DNA of 64,000 nt from Sphingobacteriaceae bacterium (GCA_947459195.1 CANHCS010000001.1:1-64000), one strand, 5' to 3'; positions 1 to 9,189 are shown, counted from the stretch's first letter. Program-made: numbers and translations. The notes: generated by a model from the letters alone, not told the origin.

Positions 1-448
1 GATTCCCCATACCATAAATACAAGAGACAGAAGAAACCACAATGAGGTCTCGCCTCCCCGACATGAGGGCAGAAGTGGTCCGGAGGCGTAATTTTTCGAT
101 CTCTTCGTTGATGGAAAGATCTTTTTCGATGTAAGTATTGCTGGAAGGGATATAAGCCTCCGGCTGATAATAGTCGTAGTAAGAAACAAAATAGTTGACA
201 GAATTTTCTGGGAAAAACTGCTTGAATTCACCATAAAGTTGTGCTGCCAGCGTTTTATTATGGCTCAGGATGAGCGTAGGTTTCTGGGTTTGCTGTATGA
301 CATTGGCAATACTGAAGGTTTTTCCCGATCCGGTGACCCCCAAGAGCGTTTGGTAATGTTCCTGTTGGCGTACTCCTTCCACCAATTGCTGGATGGCTTC
401 AGGCTGATCGCCGGTGGGCAGGTATTCGGAAGTGAGTTTAAATTCCAT
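1..448 (-). CDS. uvrB: UvrABC system protein B, N-terminal part (gene runs off the left edge)
   Basis: DNA-damage recognition helicase of nucleotide excision repair; with UvrA it loads on lesions and recruits UvrC. The ORF track misses it (239..484 + is its shadow). The reverse complement from 448 reads [19 protein letters not shown], the classic UvrB opening, with Walker A GVTGSGKT at residues 37-44 and the beta-hairpin motif [12 protein letters not shown] near residue 95. About 149 of roughly 670 residues are present. It is divergent from upp, with about 60 bp between the two starts. Identification is secure; only completeness is unknown. Confidence 0.97.
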   Translation of the reverse strand, partial: MEFKLTSEYLPTGDQPEAIQQLVEGVRQQEHYQTLLGVTGSGKTFSIANVIQQTQKPTLILSHNKTLAAQLYGEFKQFFPENSVNYFVSYYDYYQPEAYIPSSNTYIEKDLSINEEIEKLRLRTTSALMSGRRDLIVVSSVSCIYGMGN

Positions 449-509
449 CTGCCTGTAAAGATACGACGTGGTTTAACAGATTAAGTCCAATAAAATTGTA
501 AATTTAGCT

Positions 510-1154
510 ATGCCCTTTATTCTGACTCAACAGCCCTCCATTGGGAATCATTTTTTAGCCGAATTACGTGATGCGCAAATTCAGCAGGACAGCATGCGCT
601 TCCGAAAAAATTTAGAACGCTTAGGCGAGATCTTTGCCTATGAAATCAGTAAAAATTTAAGTTTCAGCCAAAGCGATATTGAAACTCCTCTGGGTACGGC
701 CACCACGCCTTTGTTGAACGAAATGCCTGTTTTGTCAACTATTTTGCGTGCCGGTTTGCCACTTCACCAGGGTTTGCTCAACTTTTTTGATGGGGCTGAT
801 TCCGCTTTCATTGGGGCATTTCGTAAAACGCATAAGACCGGAAAATTCACCATTGAATTGAAATATTTTACCTCCCCCAATTTGAATGGCCGAACCTTGA
901 TTCTGGCTGATCCGATGATGGCCACCGGGCAGAGTATCGTGCTTTGCTGCAAGGAATTGATGCGTCAGTATAAAATAAAAGACCTGCACATTGTGTCGGT
1001 TATTGCCAGTACTGAGGGCTTGGCGCATGTGCAGGCCCATTTACCCAAAGCGAAAATTTGGTTGGGCGATTTGGATGATGAACTTACCTCCAAATCATAC
1101 ATTGTACCAGGTTTGGGCGATGCAGGTGATTTAGCCTTTGGAGAAAAGGTTTAA
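510..1154 (+). CDS. upp: Uracil phosphoribosyltransferase
   Basis: Pyrimidine salvage: converts uracil and PRPP to UMP in the cytosol. The 214-aa length is normal for the family. The PRPP-binding signature LILADPMMATGQS lies near residues 130-142, and the C-terminal uracil-binding region YIVPGLGDAGDLAFG is intact. It begins the plus-strand run that continues with a pyrimidine-nucleotidase-like HAD protein 22 nt downstream, so the first two genes fit a pyrimidine salvage and clean-up theme. No convincing promoter box was found; TAAATTTA sits just before the ATG. Confidence 0.95.
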   Translation: MPFILTQQPSIGNHFLAELRDAQIQQDSMRFRKNLERLGEIFAYEISKNLSFSQSDIETPLGTATTPLLNEMPVLSTILRAGLPLHQGLLNFFDGADSAFIGAFRKTHKTGKFTIELKYFTSPNLNGRTLILADPMMATGQSIVLCCKELMRQYKIKDLHIVSVIASTEGLAHVQAHLPKAKIWLGDLDDELTSKSYIVPGLGDAGDLAFGEKV

Positions 1155-1176
1155 TTGTGCAGCTTTGTAAGCCCGC

Positions 1177-1869
1177 ATGAAGTACAAACATTTATTTTTC
1201 GACCTCGACCATACCATTTGGGATTTCGACCGGAATGCAGAAGAAACGCTGCAAGAACTGTATCACACCTATCGACTAAAAAACCTCGGAATTCATTCGC
1301 CCGATGCATTCATTGAAACTTATACCCTCAATAATCATCAGCTTTGGGCTGATTATCACCTGGGTAAAATATCAAAAGAGGAGTTGAGAGAGACCCGTTT
1401 CAGTAAAACTTTCTTGGATATGGGTCTGCATCCCGACCTCATTCCGCGTCAATTTGAAGATGATTACGTGCGGATTTGTCCTACTAAAACCAATCTTTTT
1501 CCGGAAGCGCATGAAACCCTGGCCTATCTTCAGGATAAATATATTTTGCACATCATTTCGAATGGTTTCAAAGAATCTACTGAGATGAAAATTGAGCTGA
1601 CCGGTTTAGCCAAGTATTTCGGAAATATCTTCATCTCTGAGGTGATCGGCTTCAACAAGCCCGACGCTGCTATTTTTAAGCATGTTTTAGTACAGGCCGG
1701 AGCTGAAGTACATCATAGTTTGATGATTGGCGACAGTCTGGAAGCAGATGTACGTGGCGCTTTAAGTTTTGGGATGGATGCGATTTATTTCAACCCGGAT
1801 AAAAAAGAAAAACCGGAAGACATCCCTGAGCAAATTCATCACCTTAGTGAATTAAAACAACTATTATGA
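1177..1869 (+). CDS. yjjG: HAD-superfamily hydrolase, YjjG-type pyrimidine nucleotidase
   Basis: Probable nucleoside monophosphate phosphatase that removes non-canonical pyrimidine nucleotides. HAD motif I is FFDLDHTIWDFDRN (nucleophile Asp near residue 9), motif II is the Ser of HIISNGF, and the C-terminal motifs are KPDAAIF and MIGDSLEADVRGA. The cap lies between motifs I and II. The length of 230 aa matches the YjjG/YfnB group. It follows upp closely and overlaps the next gene by 4 nt (ATGA), indicating translational coupling. Substrate is inferred from the family. Confidence 0.85.
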   Translation: MKYKHLFFDLDHTIWDFDRNAEETLQELYHTYRLKNLGIHSPDAFIETYTLNNHQLWADYHLGKISKEELRETRFSKTFLDMGLHPDLIPRQFEDDYVRICPTKTNLFPEAHETLAYLQDKYILHIISNGFKESTEMKIELTGLAKYFGNIFISEVIGFNKPDAAIFKHVLVQAGAEVHHSLMIGDSLEADVRGALSFGMDAIYFNPDKKEKPEDIPEQIHHLSELKQLL

Positions 1870-2393
1870 GCATGCAACAAATGGCCGATCGGACTTTGAA
1901 GATTCTTGATCGATACGAACAATTTTTAAACCAGGTTGCTGAGTCAGATTTTAAATTGAACCCTGTTGAGGGCGTTTGGTCTTACTCAGAAGTATATTCG
2001 CATATTTTCACCGCTAACCATGCGTGTTTAATCGCCATTCAGAATTGTATTCAGGGTAAGAGTATTGATTCGAAAGAGCCTGCCAGTATTGCTGGTCGAC
2101 TGATCTTATTTTTTGGAATCTTCCCTCCCGTCAAAATTAAAGCACCTGAACGCATTGCCGCTATGGTTAAGAAAATTTCGAAGGAGGAGGCGCAAGTTCA
2201 AGTGCAAAAATTCAGGGAAAATTTGATAGAACTGCTCCCGAAAATGGAACAAGCTTCGCCTACGCAAAAGGCCAAGCATCCCCGAATGGGACTTTTTAAT
2301 GTACGCCAATGGTTACGTTTCATTGAAATTCACACGCTGCATCATGAAAAGCAGCTTTATCGGGTCAAAGGCATGCTCAAAAAATCTCGATAA
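1866..2393 (+). CDS. DinB-fold (DinB_2-like) putative metal-dependent protein
   Basis: 175 aa, compatible with the four-helix DinB/YfiT fold that often binds a divalent metal and carries thiol-dependent transferase activity. Candidate metal ligands are the His in YSHIFTANH (about residues 40-48) and the C-terminal HTLHHEKQLYR cluster. The start overlaps the stop of the upstream HAD gene (ATGA), so it is co-translated. No signal peptide. Substrate unknown; the operon position suggests housekeeping or detoxification but does not prove it. Confidence 0.7.
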   Translation: MSMQQMADRTLKILDRYEQFLNQVAESDFKLNPVEGVWSYSEVYSHIFTANHACLIAIQNCIQGKSIDSKEPASIAGRLILFFGIFPPVKIKAPERIAAMVKKISKEEAQVQVQKFRENLIELLPKMEQASPTQKAKHPRMGLFNVRQWLRFIEIHTLHHEKQLYRVKGMLKKSR

Positions 2394-2457
2394 CTTCATC
2401 TAAGCTTAACTATTTATTCATATTCGGCTGCTTTCTTTGCTTAAAAGAATCATATTG

Positions 2458-2580
2458 ATGTTAAGTGATTTAGCACCCTTTGTTTTTGCGAGTTTATTGC
2501 TCTTGCTGGTCGGTTTTTGGTTCAGTCCGTATGAACTTAAAATCGAAGAGCATGACGAGGAGGAAATCTTGTATTTGTAG
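2458..2580 (+). CDS. Small single-pass membrane protein (40 aa), not in ORF track
   Basis: ATG at 2458 opens a 40-codon frame ending in TAG at 2580. It has a hydrophobic segment (about residues 5-22, FVFASLLLLLVGFWF) followed by a very acidic tail (IEEHDEEEILYL). It lies on the coding strand in the otherwise empty 248-bp gap between the DinB-like gene and a multi-pass membrane protein. The hydrophobic-then-acidic layout is unlikely for noise but cannot be proven from one genome. I recall a small membrane protein in a similar place beside DUF6427 genes in flavobacteria; homology is not claimed. Confidence 0.5.
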   Translation: MLSDLAPFVFASLLLLLVGFWFSPYELKIEEHDEEEILYL

Positions 2581-2641
2581 ATTTTTTATCCGGCCCTTCG
2601 CAGAAATTATCTTATAATTGTTTTGATCTTCGTATCCGCAT

Positions 2642-3625
2642 ATGATCAAACAGTTCAGGACCTTCCATCCCTTTAATATACCGCTGCTGATACTTGGCGC
2701 ATTGTTTTTGCGCTTTGTTCTTTGGGATGAATCACTTGCTGCTGATCTTTCATTTCATCAATTATATCAGCATTTGCTGCTTGATCATCTACCTGCTTTA
2801 CAATTGGGAGGAGGAACTCATTTTATGCTTAGTTTGAGTATCCTCATTATTCAGGCATTTTGGTTCAATTCAATTGTAAACACACATAATTTGATTGGTA
2901 AAGCCAGTTTTTTACCTGCTTTGCTCTTTATTATTTGTGCCAATTTGCTGAACTCATTTGTTTATTTCGGACCGGTACAGGTACTCAATTTCTTTGTCAT
3001 CTGGCTTTTGAATGAATTCTTTAAAATGTATCGGGTGCAAGAAATCAGACCTTTGATTTACAATGCCGGAATGATAATTGCATTGGGAACAATCATTTAC
3101 ACCCCTTTTGTTTTAATGCTGCCACTCATCTGGATCAGCCTGCTGATTTTCAGACCATTCAATTGGAGAGAATGGATGCTTGGCCTTTTGGGATTCCTGA
3201 CAGTTTTCTTCTTTCTGGGGTTTTATTATTACTGGAATGATGCACTTGCACTTAGTCAGTCAGCCTGGACCAATCCTGTTGGCCTTGCTCCAATTAAAAC
3301 TTTCAATTATTGGATCCTATTACCCTTAGGCATAGTGAGCATCTTAAGTTTTATTCAATTGAGAATGAACTTTTTCAAGAGCGTGGTGCACATCCGAAAA
3401 TCGTATCAGTTATTATTCATGTTCTTTTTGATGGCCCTGGTTTCAGCCAGTCCGAAGTTTGGGGCAATGAGCAATCATTATTTATTGGCGGCGGCACCAC
3501 TGGCAGTCTTGTTCTCCTATTACTTTATGCATGCTGCAAAAAAATGGATTTATGAGGGTGTTTTTTTCTTATTACTGGCCTCTATTTTCATTTTCGAGTT
3601 CTTCCCGGACTTTAACTTTTTTTAA
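2642..3625 (+). CDS. Multi-pass inner-membrane protein, DUF6427-like
   Basis: 327 aa with about eight or nine hydrophobic segments spread over the whole chain and no recognisable catalytic motif. Size, topology and a location between upp and purQ resemble the Bacteroidota family DUF6427, recalled from flavobacterial synteny. It ends 45 nt before purQ. Function unknown; it may form a unit with the 40-codon membrane ORF just upstream. The 3310..3555 ORF is an internal frame shadow. Confidence 0.75.
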   Translation: MIKQFRTFHPFNIPLLILGALFLRFVLWDESLAADLSFHQLYQHLLLDHLPALQLGGGTHFMLSLSILIIQAFWFNSIVNTHNLIGKASFLPALLFIICANLLNSFVYFGPVQVLNFFVIWLLNEFFKMYRVQEIRPLIYNAGMIIALGTIIYTPFVLMLPLIWISLLIFRPFNWREWMLGLLGFLTVFFFLGFYYYWNDALALSQSAWTNPVGLAPIKTFNYWILLPLGIVSILSFIQLRMNFFKSVVHIRKSYQLLFMFFLMALVSASPKFGAMSNHYLLAAAPLAVLFSYYFMHAAKKWIYEGVFFLLLASIFIFEFFPDFNFF

Positions 3626-3658
3626 CAGATCGGGTCTCCGAAAATTCACTAAATTGAA

Positions 3659-3666
3659 TAGCTTTG
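3659..3666 (+). promoter_or_regulatory. Candidate -7 box for purQ
   Basis: TAGCTTTG matches the Bacteroidota -7 consensus TAnnTTTG exactly and ends only 4 nt before the purQ ATG. Transcription would start at or next to the start codon. No good TTTG box lies 20 nt upstream, so this is moderate evidence. Confidence 0.45.
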
Positions 3667-3670
3667 TAGT

Positions 3671-4363
3671 ATGAAATTTGGTGTAGTTACCTTCCCCGGG
3701 TCCAATTGCGATCAGGACATGATCGATGTGCTGAGCAATATCATGGGTCAACAAGTAGAAAATTTATGGCATAAAAATCACGACCTCAAAGGGGTGGATA
3801 TGGTGATTTTGCCTGGTGGGTTTTCTTACGGCGATTACCTGCGTTCCGGCGCCATTGCTCGTTTTTCGCCCGTAATGCAAGAGGTAATTGCATTTGCGAA
3901 AAGGGGAGGCTATGTAATGGGTATCTGTAACGGATTTCAAATTCTTACCGAAGCCGGTTTGGTTCCTGGAGCTTTACTGCATAACCGAAACCGTAAATTC
4001 ATTTGTAAGAACATCTATCTCAAACCCGAAACCAATTACAGTTTAGTAAGTGCCGAACTTGATTTAAACAAGGCTCTTAAAATTCCGATTGCCCATGGAG
4101 AAGGCAATTATTTCGCTAAACCTGAGGAACTCCAAGCAATGAAGGATCAGGATCAGATCTTGTTCCGTTATTGTGATGAAAATGCACAAGTAACAGAAGC
4201 TGCCAATCCCAATGGGTCAATTGACAACATCGCGGGGGTTTGCAACGAAGGCAGAAATGTATTTGGCATGATGCCCCATCCTGAAAGAGCCGCCGATTCG
4301 GTTTTAGCCAATCAGGATGGTTTGGGGATTTTTGAATCAATTTTAAAAATGGCCCTGGCCTAA
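3671..4363 (+). CDS. purQ: Phosphoribosylformylglycinamidine synthase glutaminase subunit PurQ
   Basis: Class I glutamine amidotransferase subunit that supplies ammonia for the fourth step of purine synthesis, working with PurL and PurS. Visible motifs: oxyanion region LPGGFSYGDYLRSGA, the nucleophile elbow GICNGFQILTEAGLVPG (Cys near residue 88), and the C-terminal catalytic HPER after GMMP. 230 aa is normal for a stand-alone PurQ. purL and purS are not in the window. The -7 box 4 nt from the ATG suggests a leaderless transcript. Confidence 0.95.
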   Translation: MKFGVVTFPGSNCDQDMIDVLSNIMGQQVENLWHKNHDLKGVDMVILPGGFSYGDYLRSGAIARFSPVMQEVIAFAKRGGYVMGICNGFQILTEAGLVPGALLHNRNRKFICKNIYLKPETNYSLVSAELDLNKALKIPIAHGEGNYFAKPEELQAMKDQDQILFRYCDENAQVTEAANPNGSIDNIAGVCNEGRNVFGMMPHPERAADSVLANQDGLGIFESILKMALA

Positions 4364-4367
4364 GCCT

Positions 4368-5120
4368 GTGAATAACCTGGTCATCGATATCGGGAACTCA
4401 GGTCTCAAGTTGGCGATTTTTCATCAACGCAAGCTGGTCCACAAAATCCTCCTTCAACAAATAGATCCCACCCAAGTCCGACAGCTCGTTAAAGAGTATG
4501 AAGTTGAAAATAGCCTGCTCTCATCAGTTGGTCAAGACGCGGAAGCAATAGCAAACCTGCTCAAAACTATTACCGTTTATCAGCGTTTTTCATCCAACAC
4601 GGCATTGCCTTTGATCAATGAATATAAAAGCCCGGAAACATTGGGTTCAGATCGTTTAGCCGGCCTGATGGGTGCCAGATTTATATATCCGGATCAGCCA
4701 GTTTTGGTGATAGATGCCGGAACCTGTATTACTTATGATTTGATTGATGATAAAAGTAGGTATGAAGGCGGCAGTATCAGTCCGGGAATCCAAATGCGCT
4801 TAAAGGCCTTAAATCATTTCACGGGTAAACTTCCTTTAGTTGATTTTGACCCAGATTTTGAGGGTTTAATTGGTAGAGATACCCGCGAATCTATTTTATC
4901 TGGAGTAATCAACGGCGTCGTAGCCGAAGTGGAAGGTTTTATCCAAAAATATAGTCAGCGACGTGCTCATTTGCGGGTGATACTATGTGGCGGAGATGCC
5001 CGTTTTTTTGATACTCGCCTTAAAAATAGCATCTTTGCCAACTATCTTTCTTGTGAACCCGATTTAGTGCTAATAGGTTTGAATGAAGTTATCTGTCATC
5101 AACATGATCAAAAAAGTTAA
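4368..5120 (+). CDS. coaX: Type III pantothenate kinase
   Basis: First step of CoA synthesis: phosphorylates pantothenate, insensitive to CoA feedback. Motifs of the ASKHA-fold kinase are clear: VIDIGNSGLKLAIF at the N-terminus, GSDRLAGLMGA, the catalytic region VIDAGTCITYD, and GGSISPGIQMR. 250 aa fits. The start is GTG at 4368, four nt after the purQ stop. It is followed by an outer-membrane protein and lptC, the common Bacteroidota order coaX-OMP-lptC-ppiD. Confidence 0.94.
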   Translation: MNNLVIDIGNSGLKLAIFHQRKLVHKILLQQIDPTQVRQLVKEYEVENSLLSSVGQDAEAIANLLKTITVYQRFSSNTALPLINEYKSPETLGSDRLAGLMGARFIYPDQPVLVIDAGTCITYDLIDDKSRYEGGSISPGIQMRLKALNHFTGKLPLVDFDPDFEGLIGRDTRESILSGVINGVVAEVEGFIQKYSQRRAHLRVILCGGDARFFDTRLKNSIFANYLSCEPDLVLIGLNEVICHQHDQKS

Positions 5121-6396
5121 ATATATCGCTGTATGTATCATATTATTTTTTGCGGTAAATGTGCATGCGCAAAATACCACCAATTCGCCCTACAGCCAAT
5201 TTGGCTTAGGTGATATCAAACCTGCATTAATTGCTCAAAATATCGGTATGGGTGGCCTGGCTATGGGTATTCGTAAAGCTGGAGGCTACAATAATATTAA
5301 CGTTGCCAATCCTGCAGCTTACAGTGCGATCAACCTCAGCACCTTTGATATTGGTGCTACCATTGATTTTAGAACACTCAGTAAATCGAGTATGTCTGAA
5401 AGAACTACAAACGGTACTTTAAGTCATTTATTGATCGCTATTCCGGTCAATCCTAAATCTGCGCTTAGTTTTGGTTTGATGCCCTATTCAGATTTGGGAT
5501 ATCAATATCGTACCCATAAATTACTCGAAGATGTAAAAGTGGACCAGGTTTACGCAGGTGAAGGAGGTTTATCGAGAGCGCATTTGGGCTATGGCTATCA
5601 GGTAGCAAAAAATTTAAGTTTGGGTTTTAACATGGCCTACATCTTTGGAAATTTGAAGAATAAACAATCCACAGAATTTCCGGAGGATATAACCGCCTTG
5701 AGTTCAAGAAACCAAGCTGAAAAGAGTGTAGGAGGATTTAATTTTCAATATGGAATTCAATATGTGGTGAATCCGGAAGGAAAAAATGTATTGACCATCG
5801 GTTATTCGGGTACCACTTCCTCTAAATTAAATACCAATGGCTCCATGACCAGCTTCCGCTACAGCTATGATGCCATCAATCAGACTGAATCGGCCCCGAT
5901 AGATACCATTTACTTCAATCCGGAGGTGGCATCAAATATGCGTATTCCGCAAACACACAGCATTGGATTTGCCTTCGAAAGAGCTAACAAGTGGGTAATG
6001 GGGGCTGATTTTACCTATAGCAGATGGTCTCAATTTAGCGAAGGCGGCGTCAATGCCGGTTTAAATGATAGTTTTGGTATCGCCGTAGGGGGTCAATATA
6101 CCCCAGATTATACGGCAGTTTCCAACTATTTCAAATTGATCGACTACAGCTTGGGAGTCAGGTTCAATAAAACTTATATGAAAGTTCAGTCTCAGCAAAT
6201 CAATCAAACAGCCCTATGTTTTGGTTTAGGTTTGCCTTTGCCCTCAAACCGTACTGCTTTTTATAAAATTAATTTTGCCGCAGAGTGGGGTAAGAGAGGA
6301 ACTTTATCGAATAACTTGGTCCGTGAAAATTACCTAAATCTGCGTTTGGGCTTTACGCTCAACGACCGGTGGTTCATTAAACCTAAATACGATTAA
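5104..6396 (+). CDS. Outer-membrane beta-barrel protein (OMPP1/FadL-like or related)
   Basis: I take the ATG at 5104 rather than the track start at 5083, because it places a clean signal peptide (MIKKVKYIAVCIILFFAVNVHA) at the N-terminus; the gene then overlaps coaX by 17 nt. About 430 aa: after cleavage come alternating amphipathic strands rich in Gly, Tyr and Asn, such as GLSRAHLGYGYQVAKNLSLGFNMAYIFG, typical of a porin-like barrel. The start NSPYSQFGLGD is common in Bacteroidota homologues next to coaX. Possibly a transport barrel; cargo unknown. Confidence 0.75.
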   Translation: MIKKVKYIAVCIILFFAVNVHAQNTTNSPYSQFGLGDIKPALIAQNIGMGGLAMGIRKAGGYNNINVANPAAYSAINLSTFDIGATIDFRTLSKSSMSERTTNGTLSHLLIAIPVNPKSALSFGLMPYSDLGYQYRTHKLLEDVKVDQVYAGEGGLSRAHLGYGYQVAKNLSLGFNMAYIFGNLKNKQSTEFPEDITALSSRNQAEKSVGGFNFQYGIQYVVNPEGKNVLTIGYSGTTSSKLNTNGSMTSFRYSYDAINQTESAPIDTIYFNPEVASNMRIPQTHSIGFAFERANKWVMGADFTYSRWSQFSEGGVNAGLNDSFGIAVGGQYTPDYTAVSNYFKLIDYSLGVRFNKTYMKVQSQQINQTALCFGLGLPLPSNRTAFYKINFAAEWGKRGTLSNNLVRENYLNLRLGFTLNDRWFIKPKYD

Positions 6397-6414
6397 TCTT
6401 TCAATTATAGCGGA

Positions 6415-6963
6415 ATGAAAGTCCGTTTCATTTATTTGAGCCTGTTTTTCATAGGCATGTTCTTGATCAGTTCTTGTGAAAACGATCTCAGGGAGGTGGA
6501 ACGCATCGCATCCCAAAAATCAGAAATCCCAATGGATCGAACCACAGGCCTTGAGCTCATTTATAGTGATGGAGCCCTGGTCAAAGCAAAATTAATTACC
6601 CCCGAATTGCTTCATTTCAAAACGAATAGTCCCTACTATGAGATGAAAAAAGGGGTCACCATTATCTTTCTGGATGTCAATCAGCAGGAATCAAGCCGAG
6701 TGGTAGCGGATTATGCCATTCGTCGTGAAAATGAAAAAAATATGGAACTCCGGAACAATGTGGTGGTTACCACCCGAGAAGGCAAAACCTTTAAATCGGA
6801 TGAACTAATCTGGGATGAAAATTTACGCCGGTTCTATTCTAATAAAACAGTAGCCATTAAAACAGTTTCGCAAACTATATTTGGAACGAAGTTTTGGGCA
6901 AATGAAGATTTCAGCTATTATGAAATAGAACAGTCTACCGGCAATTTTAATGTAGGTCAATAA
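6415..6963 (+). CDS. lptC: LPS export protein LptC (lipoprotein form)
   Basis: Periplasmic bridge component that takes LPS from LptBFG and passes it to LptA. 182 aa. The N-terminus MKVRFIYLSLFFIGMFLISSC has a lipobox with Cys21, so this copy is lipid-anchored, as usual in Bacteroidota. The body has the repeating beta pattern of the LptC/OstA jelly roll (LIYSDGALVKAKLITPELL, VVTTREGKTFKSDELIWDE). It stands between the barrel gene and ppiD, all envelope functions. The CBS/hemolysin-type gene often found between lptC and ppiD is absent. Confidence 0.85.
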   Translation: MKVRFIYLSLFFIGMFLISSCENDLREVERIASQKSEIPMDRTTGLELIYSDGALVKAKLITPELLHFKTNSPYYEMKKGVTIIFLDVNQQESSRVVADYAIRRENEKNMELRNNVVVTTREGKTFKSDELIWDENLRRFYSNKTVAIKTVSQTIFGTKFWANEDFSYYEIEQSTGNFNVGQ

Positions 6964-7055
6964 TCATAAGTTTTTAGCGCTGAATCACAATTTTATACCA
7001 ATTTTTCCGAAAATTTGTATCTTGCGCCTCTTTTGAAGAAACTAAAGCTAATCAT

Positions 7056-9167
7056 ATGGGAATAATGGGTTTCCTGCGAAATAGAGCAGGTGTTATCATT
7101 GTCAGTTTAATAGGACTTTCTGTCGTTGCATTTTTAATTAGCGATGCCGTTCGTTTGGGTAGTCCATTTTGGAGCGCCAGCAATAACCAAGTTGGTGAAG
7201 TAGCAGGAGAAACGATTGACATTCAATCTTTCAATGCTAAATTGGAAGAAAACGCCAATAATTTTAAGCAGCAAATGGGTCAATCTTCCCTAAGCACTCA
7301 AATGATGGCTTATGTGGTAGAAAACACCTGGAACCAAACAGTTTCTCAGATCTTACTTGAAAAAGAACTGAATTTGCTCGGCTTGCAAGTTGGCAAAACA
7401 GAACTGAATGACATGATCAGTGGTAAAAATCCTGATCCACAGGTATTACAAGCTTTTGGCAATCCGCAGACTGGCCAGATCAACCGCGATCAGTTGAATC
7501 AATTCTTAAATAATATAGAGAAAGAAGATGCTGCCAGCCCAATGCGTCAGCAGTGGGGCAATTTCTTACTTAACCTGACCCAGAACCGTTTAAGCGAGAA
7601 ATATTTCAACCTCGTAAAAAACAGTTTATACGTTACTACTTTAGAAGCTCGTGAAGATTACCAACAGCGTAACAAACTGGCCAGCTTCAAATACTTAAGT
7701 TTAGATTACACTTCTATTCCCGATCAACAAATCAAGTTGACAGACGGAGATTTCCAAGATTACTACGAAAAGAATAAATATCGGTTTAACAATAAAGTTG
7801 AAACCCGCAGTTTTGAATATGTGGTGTTCGATGCCAAGCCATCTAAAGCAGATTCAGCAGAAATCAATGCGAAGATTGTTAAGTTGACCAATGATTTCAG
7901 AGTAAGTGCCAACGATTCTTTATTTGTAAGCATCAACTCTGATACCAAAACACCAATTGCATATGTACGCAAAGGCCAATTGGAGCCGGCCTTAGATTCT
8001 GCAGTGTTCAAAGCAGTCGCAGGAACCTTGTTAGGCCCAATATTTACCGGTAATTCTTACAAACTGGCCAAAGTGCTGGATGTAAAAGTAGGTCCGGATT
8101 CAGTTTCGGCCAGCCATATTTTGATTAATCCGGCTACCGAGGGTGGTTTAGATAAAGCAAAAGCAAAAGCTGATTCAATTCGTAACCTGATTGCAAAAGG
8201 CGCAAGCTTTGCAGCATTGGCTAAACAGTTTGGTAGCGATGGCAGTAAAGATAAAGGTGGCGATTTGGGAACTTTTGGCAGAGGTGCCATGGTGCCTGCT
8301 TTTGAAAATGCAGTTTTCAACGGTAAAACTGGCGACCTAAAAGTAATTACCACCCAATTTGGAGTGCATGTCATTAACATTAACGCTCAAAAAGGATCTT
8401 CGAAAGTGGTAAAAGTCGCTTTAGTAGACAAATCATTGAGCAGCAGCAGCAAAACTCAACAAGCGGCTTATGCCAAAGCTTCTGCTTTCTTAAACAAAGC
8501 AAGCGATGCCAAAGCCTTTGATGAATTAGCTAAGCAGTCGAACTATAAAAAACTTATTGCACAAGATGTGGTAGGTACGCAAGCTGATCTTGCCGGTCTT
8601 GAAAATCCGCGTGAAATTATCCGTTGGGCTTATCGTGCCGATGTTGGTGACGTATCTGACCAGGTTTTTGAAACTGGCGATCAATTTGTAATCGCGAAGC
8701 TAACAGACGTAAAAGAAAAAGGCACACTTTCTTTAGAGCAGGTTAAAAAACAAATTGAACCACAGGTAATCAAAGAGGTTAAAGCCAACCGTTTGGAAGA
8801 AAAATTGAACCAGGCCTTGGCCGGAGCTTCCAGCTTAGAGCAGGTAGCTCAAAAAGTGGGTAAAACTGTAATCCCGGTTGAAAACCTGGTGTTCGCCAAT
8901 CCTATTTTACCGGGTATTGGGCAAGAAAATAAATTGGTGGGTGCAATATTTGGAGCACAGCCAGCAAAATTATCTAAAGCAATTAGAGGCGAGAGCGGCG
9001 TGTATGCCTTTATGGTCAACGGTATTTCAAATCCTGCACCTCTCTTAAACCCTGCAAAACAAAAACAACAACTGGTACAGTACCTTTACCAACGTGGTGC
9101 CGGTGCTGCATTTGGGGTTTTGCGTGATCAGGCTGATGTCAAAGATTACCGCGTAAAATTCTTTTAA
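7056..9167 (+). CDS. ppiD: PpiD-like periplasmic peptidylprolyl isomerase/chaperone
   Basis: Inner-membrane anchored folding factor for secreted and outer-membrane proteins. 703 aa: one N-terminal transmembrane helix (about 13-30, VIIVSLIGLSVVAFLISDA), a SurA_N-type chaperone domain (about 45-190), a parvulin domain around 349-443 (SASHILINPATEGG, GDLGTFGRGAMVPAFENAVF, TTQFGVHVININ) and a long C-terminal chaperone-like tail. TATCTTGC at 7018 resembles a -7 box. Ended by a strong terminator at 9190-9222. Confidence 0.9.
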   Translation: MGIMGFLRNRAGVIIVSLIGLSVVAFLISDAVRLGSPFWSASNNQVGEVAGETIDIQSFNAKLEENANNFKQQMGQSSLSTQMMAYVVENTWNQTVSQILLEKELNLLGLQVGKTELNDMISGKNPDPQVLQAFGNPQTGQINRDQLNQFLNNIEKEDAASPMRQQWGNFLLNLTQNRLSEKYFNLVKNSLYVTTLEAREDYQQRNKLASFKYLSLDYTSIPDQQIKLTDGDFQDYYEKNKYRFNNKVETRSFEYVVFDAKPSKADSAEINAKIVKLTNDFRVSANDSLFVSINSDTKTPIAYVRKGQLEPALDSAVFKAVAGTLLGPIFTGNSYKLAKVLDVKVGPDSVSASHILINPATEGGLDKAKAKADSIRNLIAKGASFAALAKQFGSDGSKDKGGDLGTFGRGAMVPAFENAVFNGKTGDLKVITTQFGVHVININAQKGSSKVVKVALVDKSLSSSSKTQQAAYAKASAFLNKASDAKAFDELAKQSNYKKLIAQDVVGTQADLAGLENPREIIRWAYRADVGDVSDQVFETGDQFVIAKLTDVKEKGTLSLEQVKKQIEPQVIKEVKANRLEEKLNQALAGASSLEQVAQKVGKTVIPVENLVFANPILPGIGQENKLVGAIFGAQPAKLSKAIRGESGVYAFMVNGISNPAPLLNPAKQKQQLVQYLYQRGAGAAFGVLRDQADVKDYRVKFF

Positions 9168-9189
9168 GAAGCTTATTTCTTAACTTTAT

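Noticed and set aside
239-484. 81-aa plus-strand ORF at the left edge
   Set aside because: It is antisense to the uvrB N-terminus, which is clear on the minus strand.
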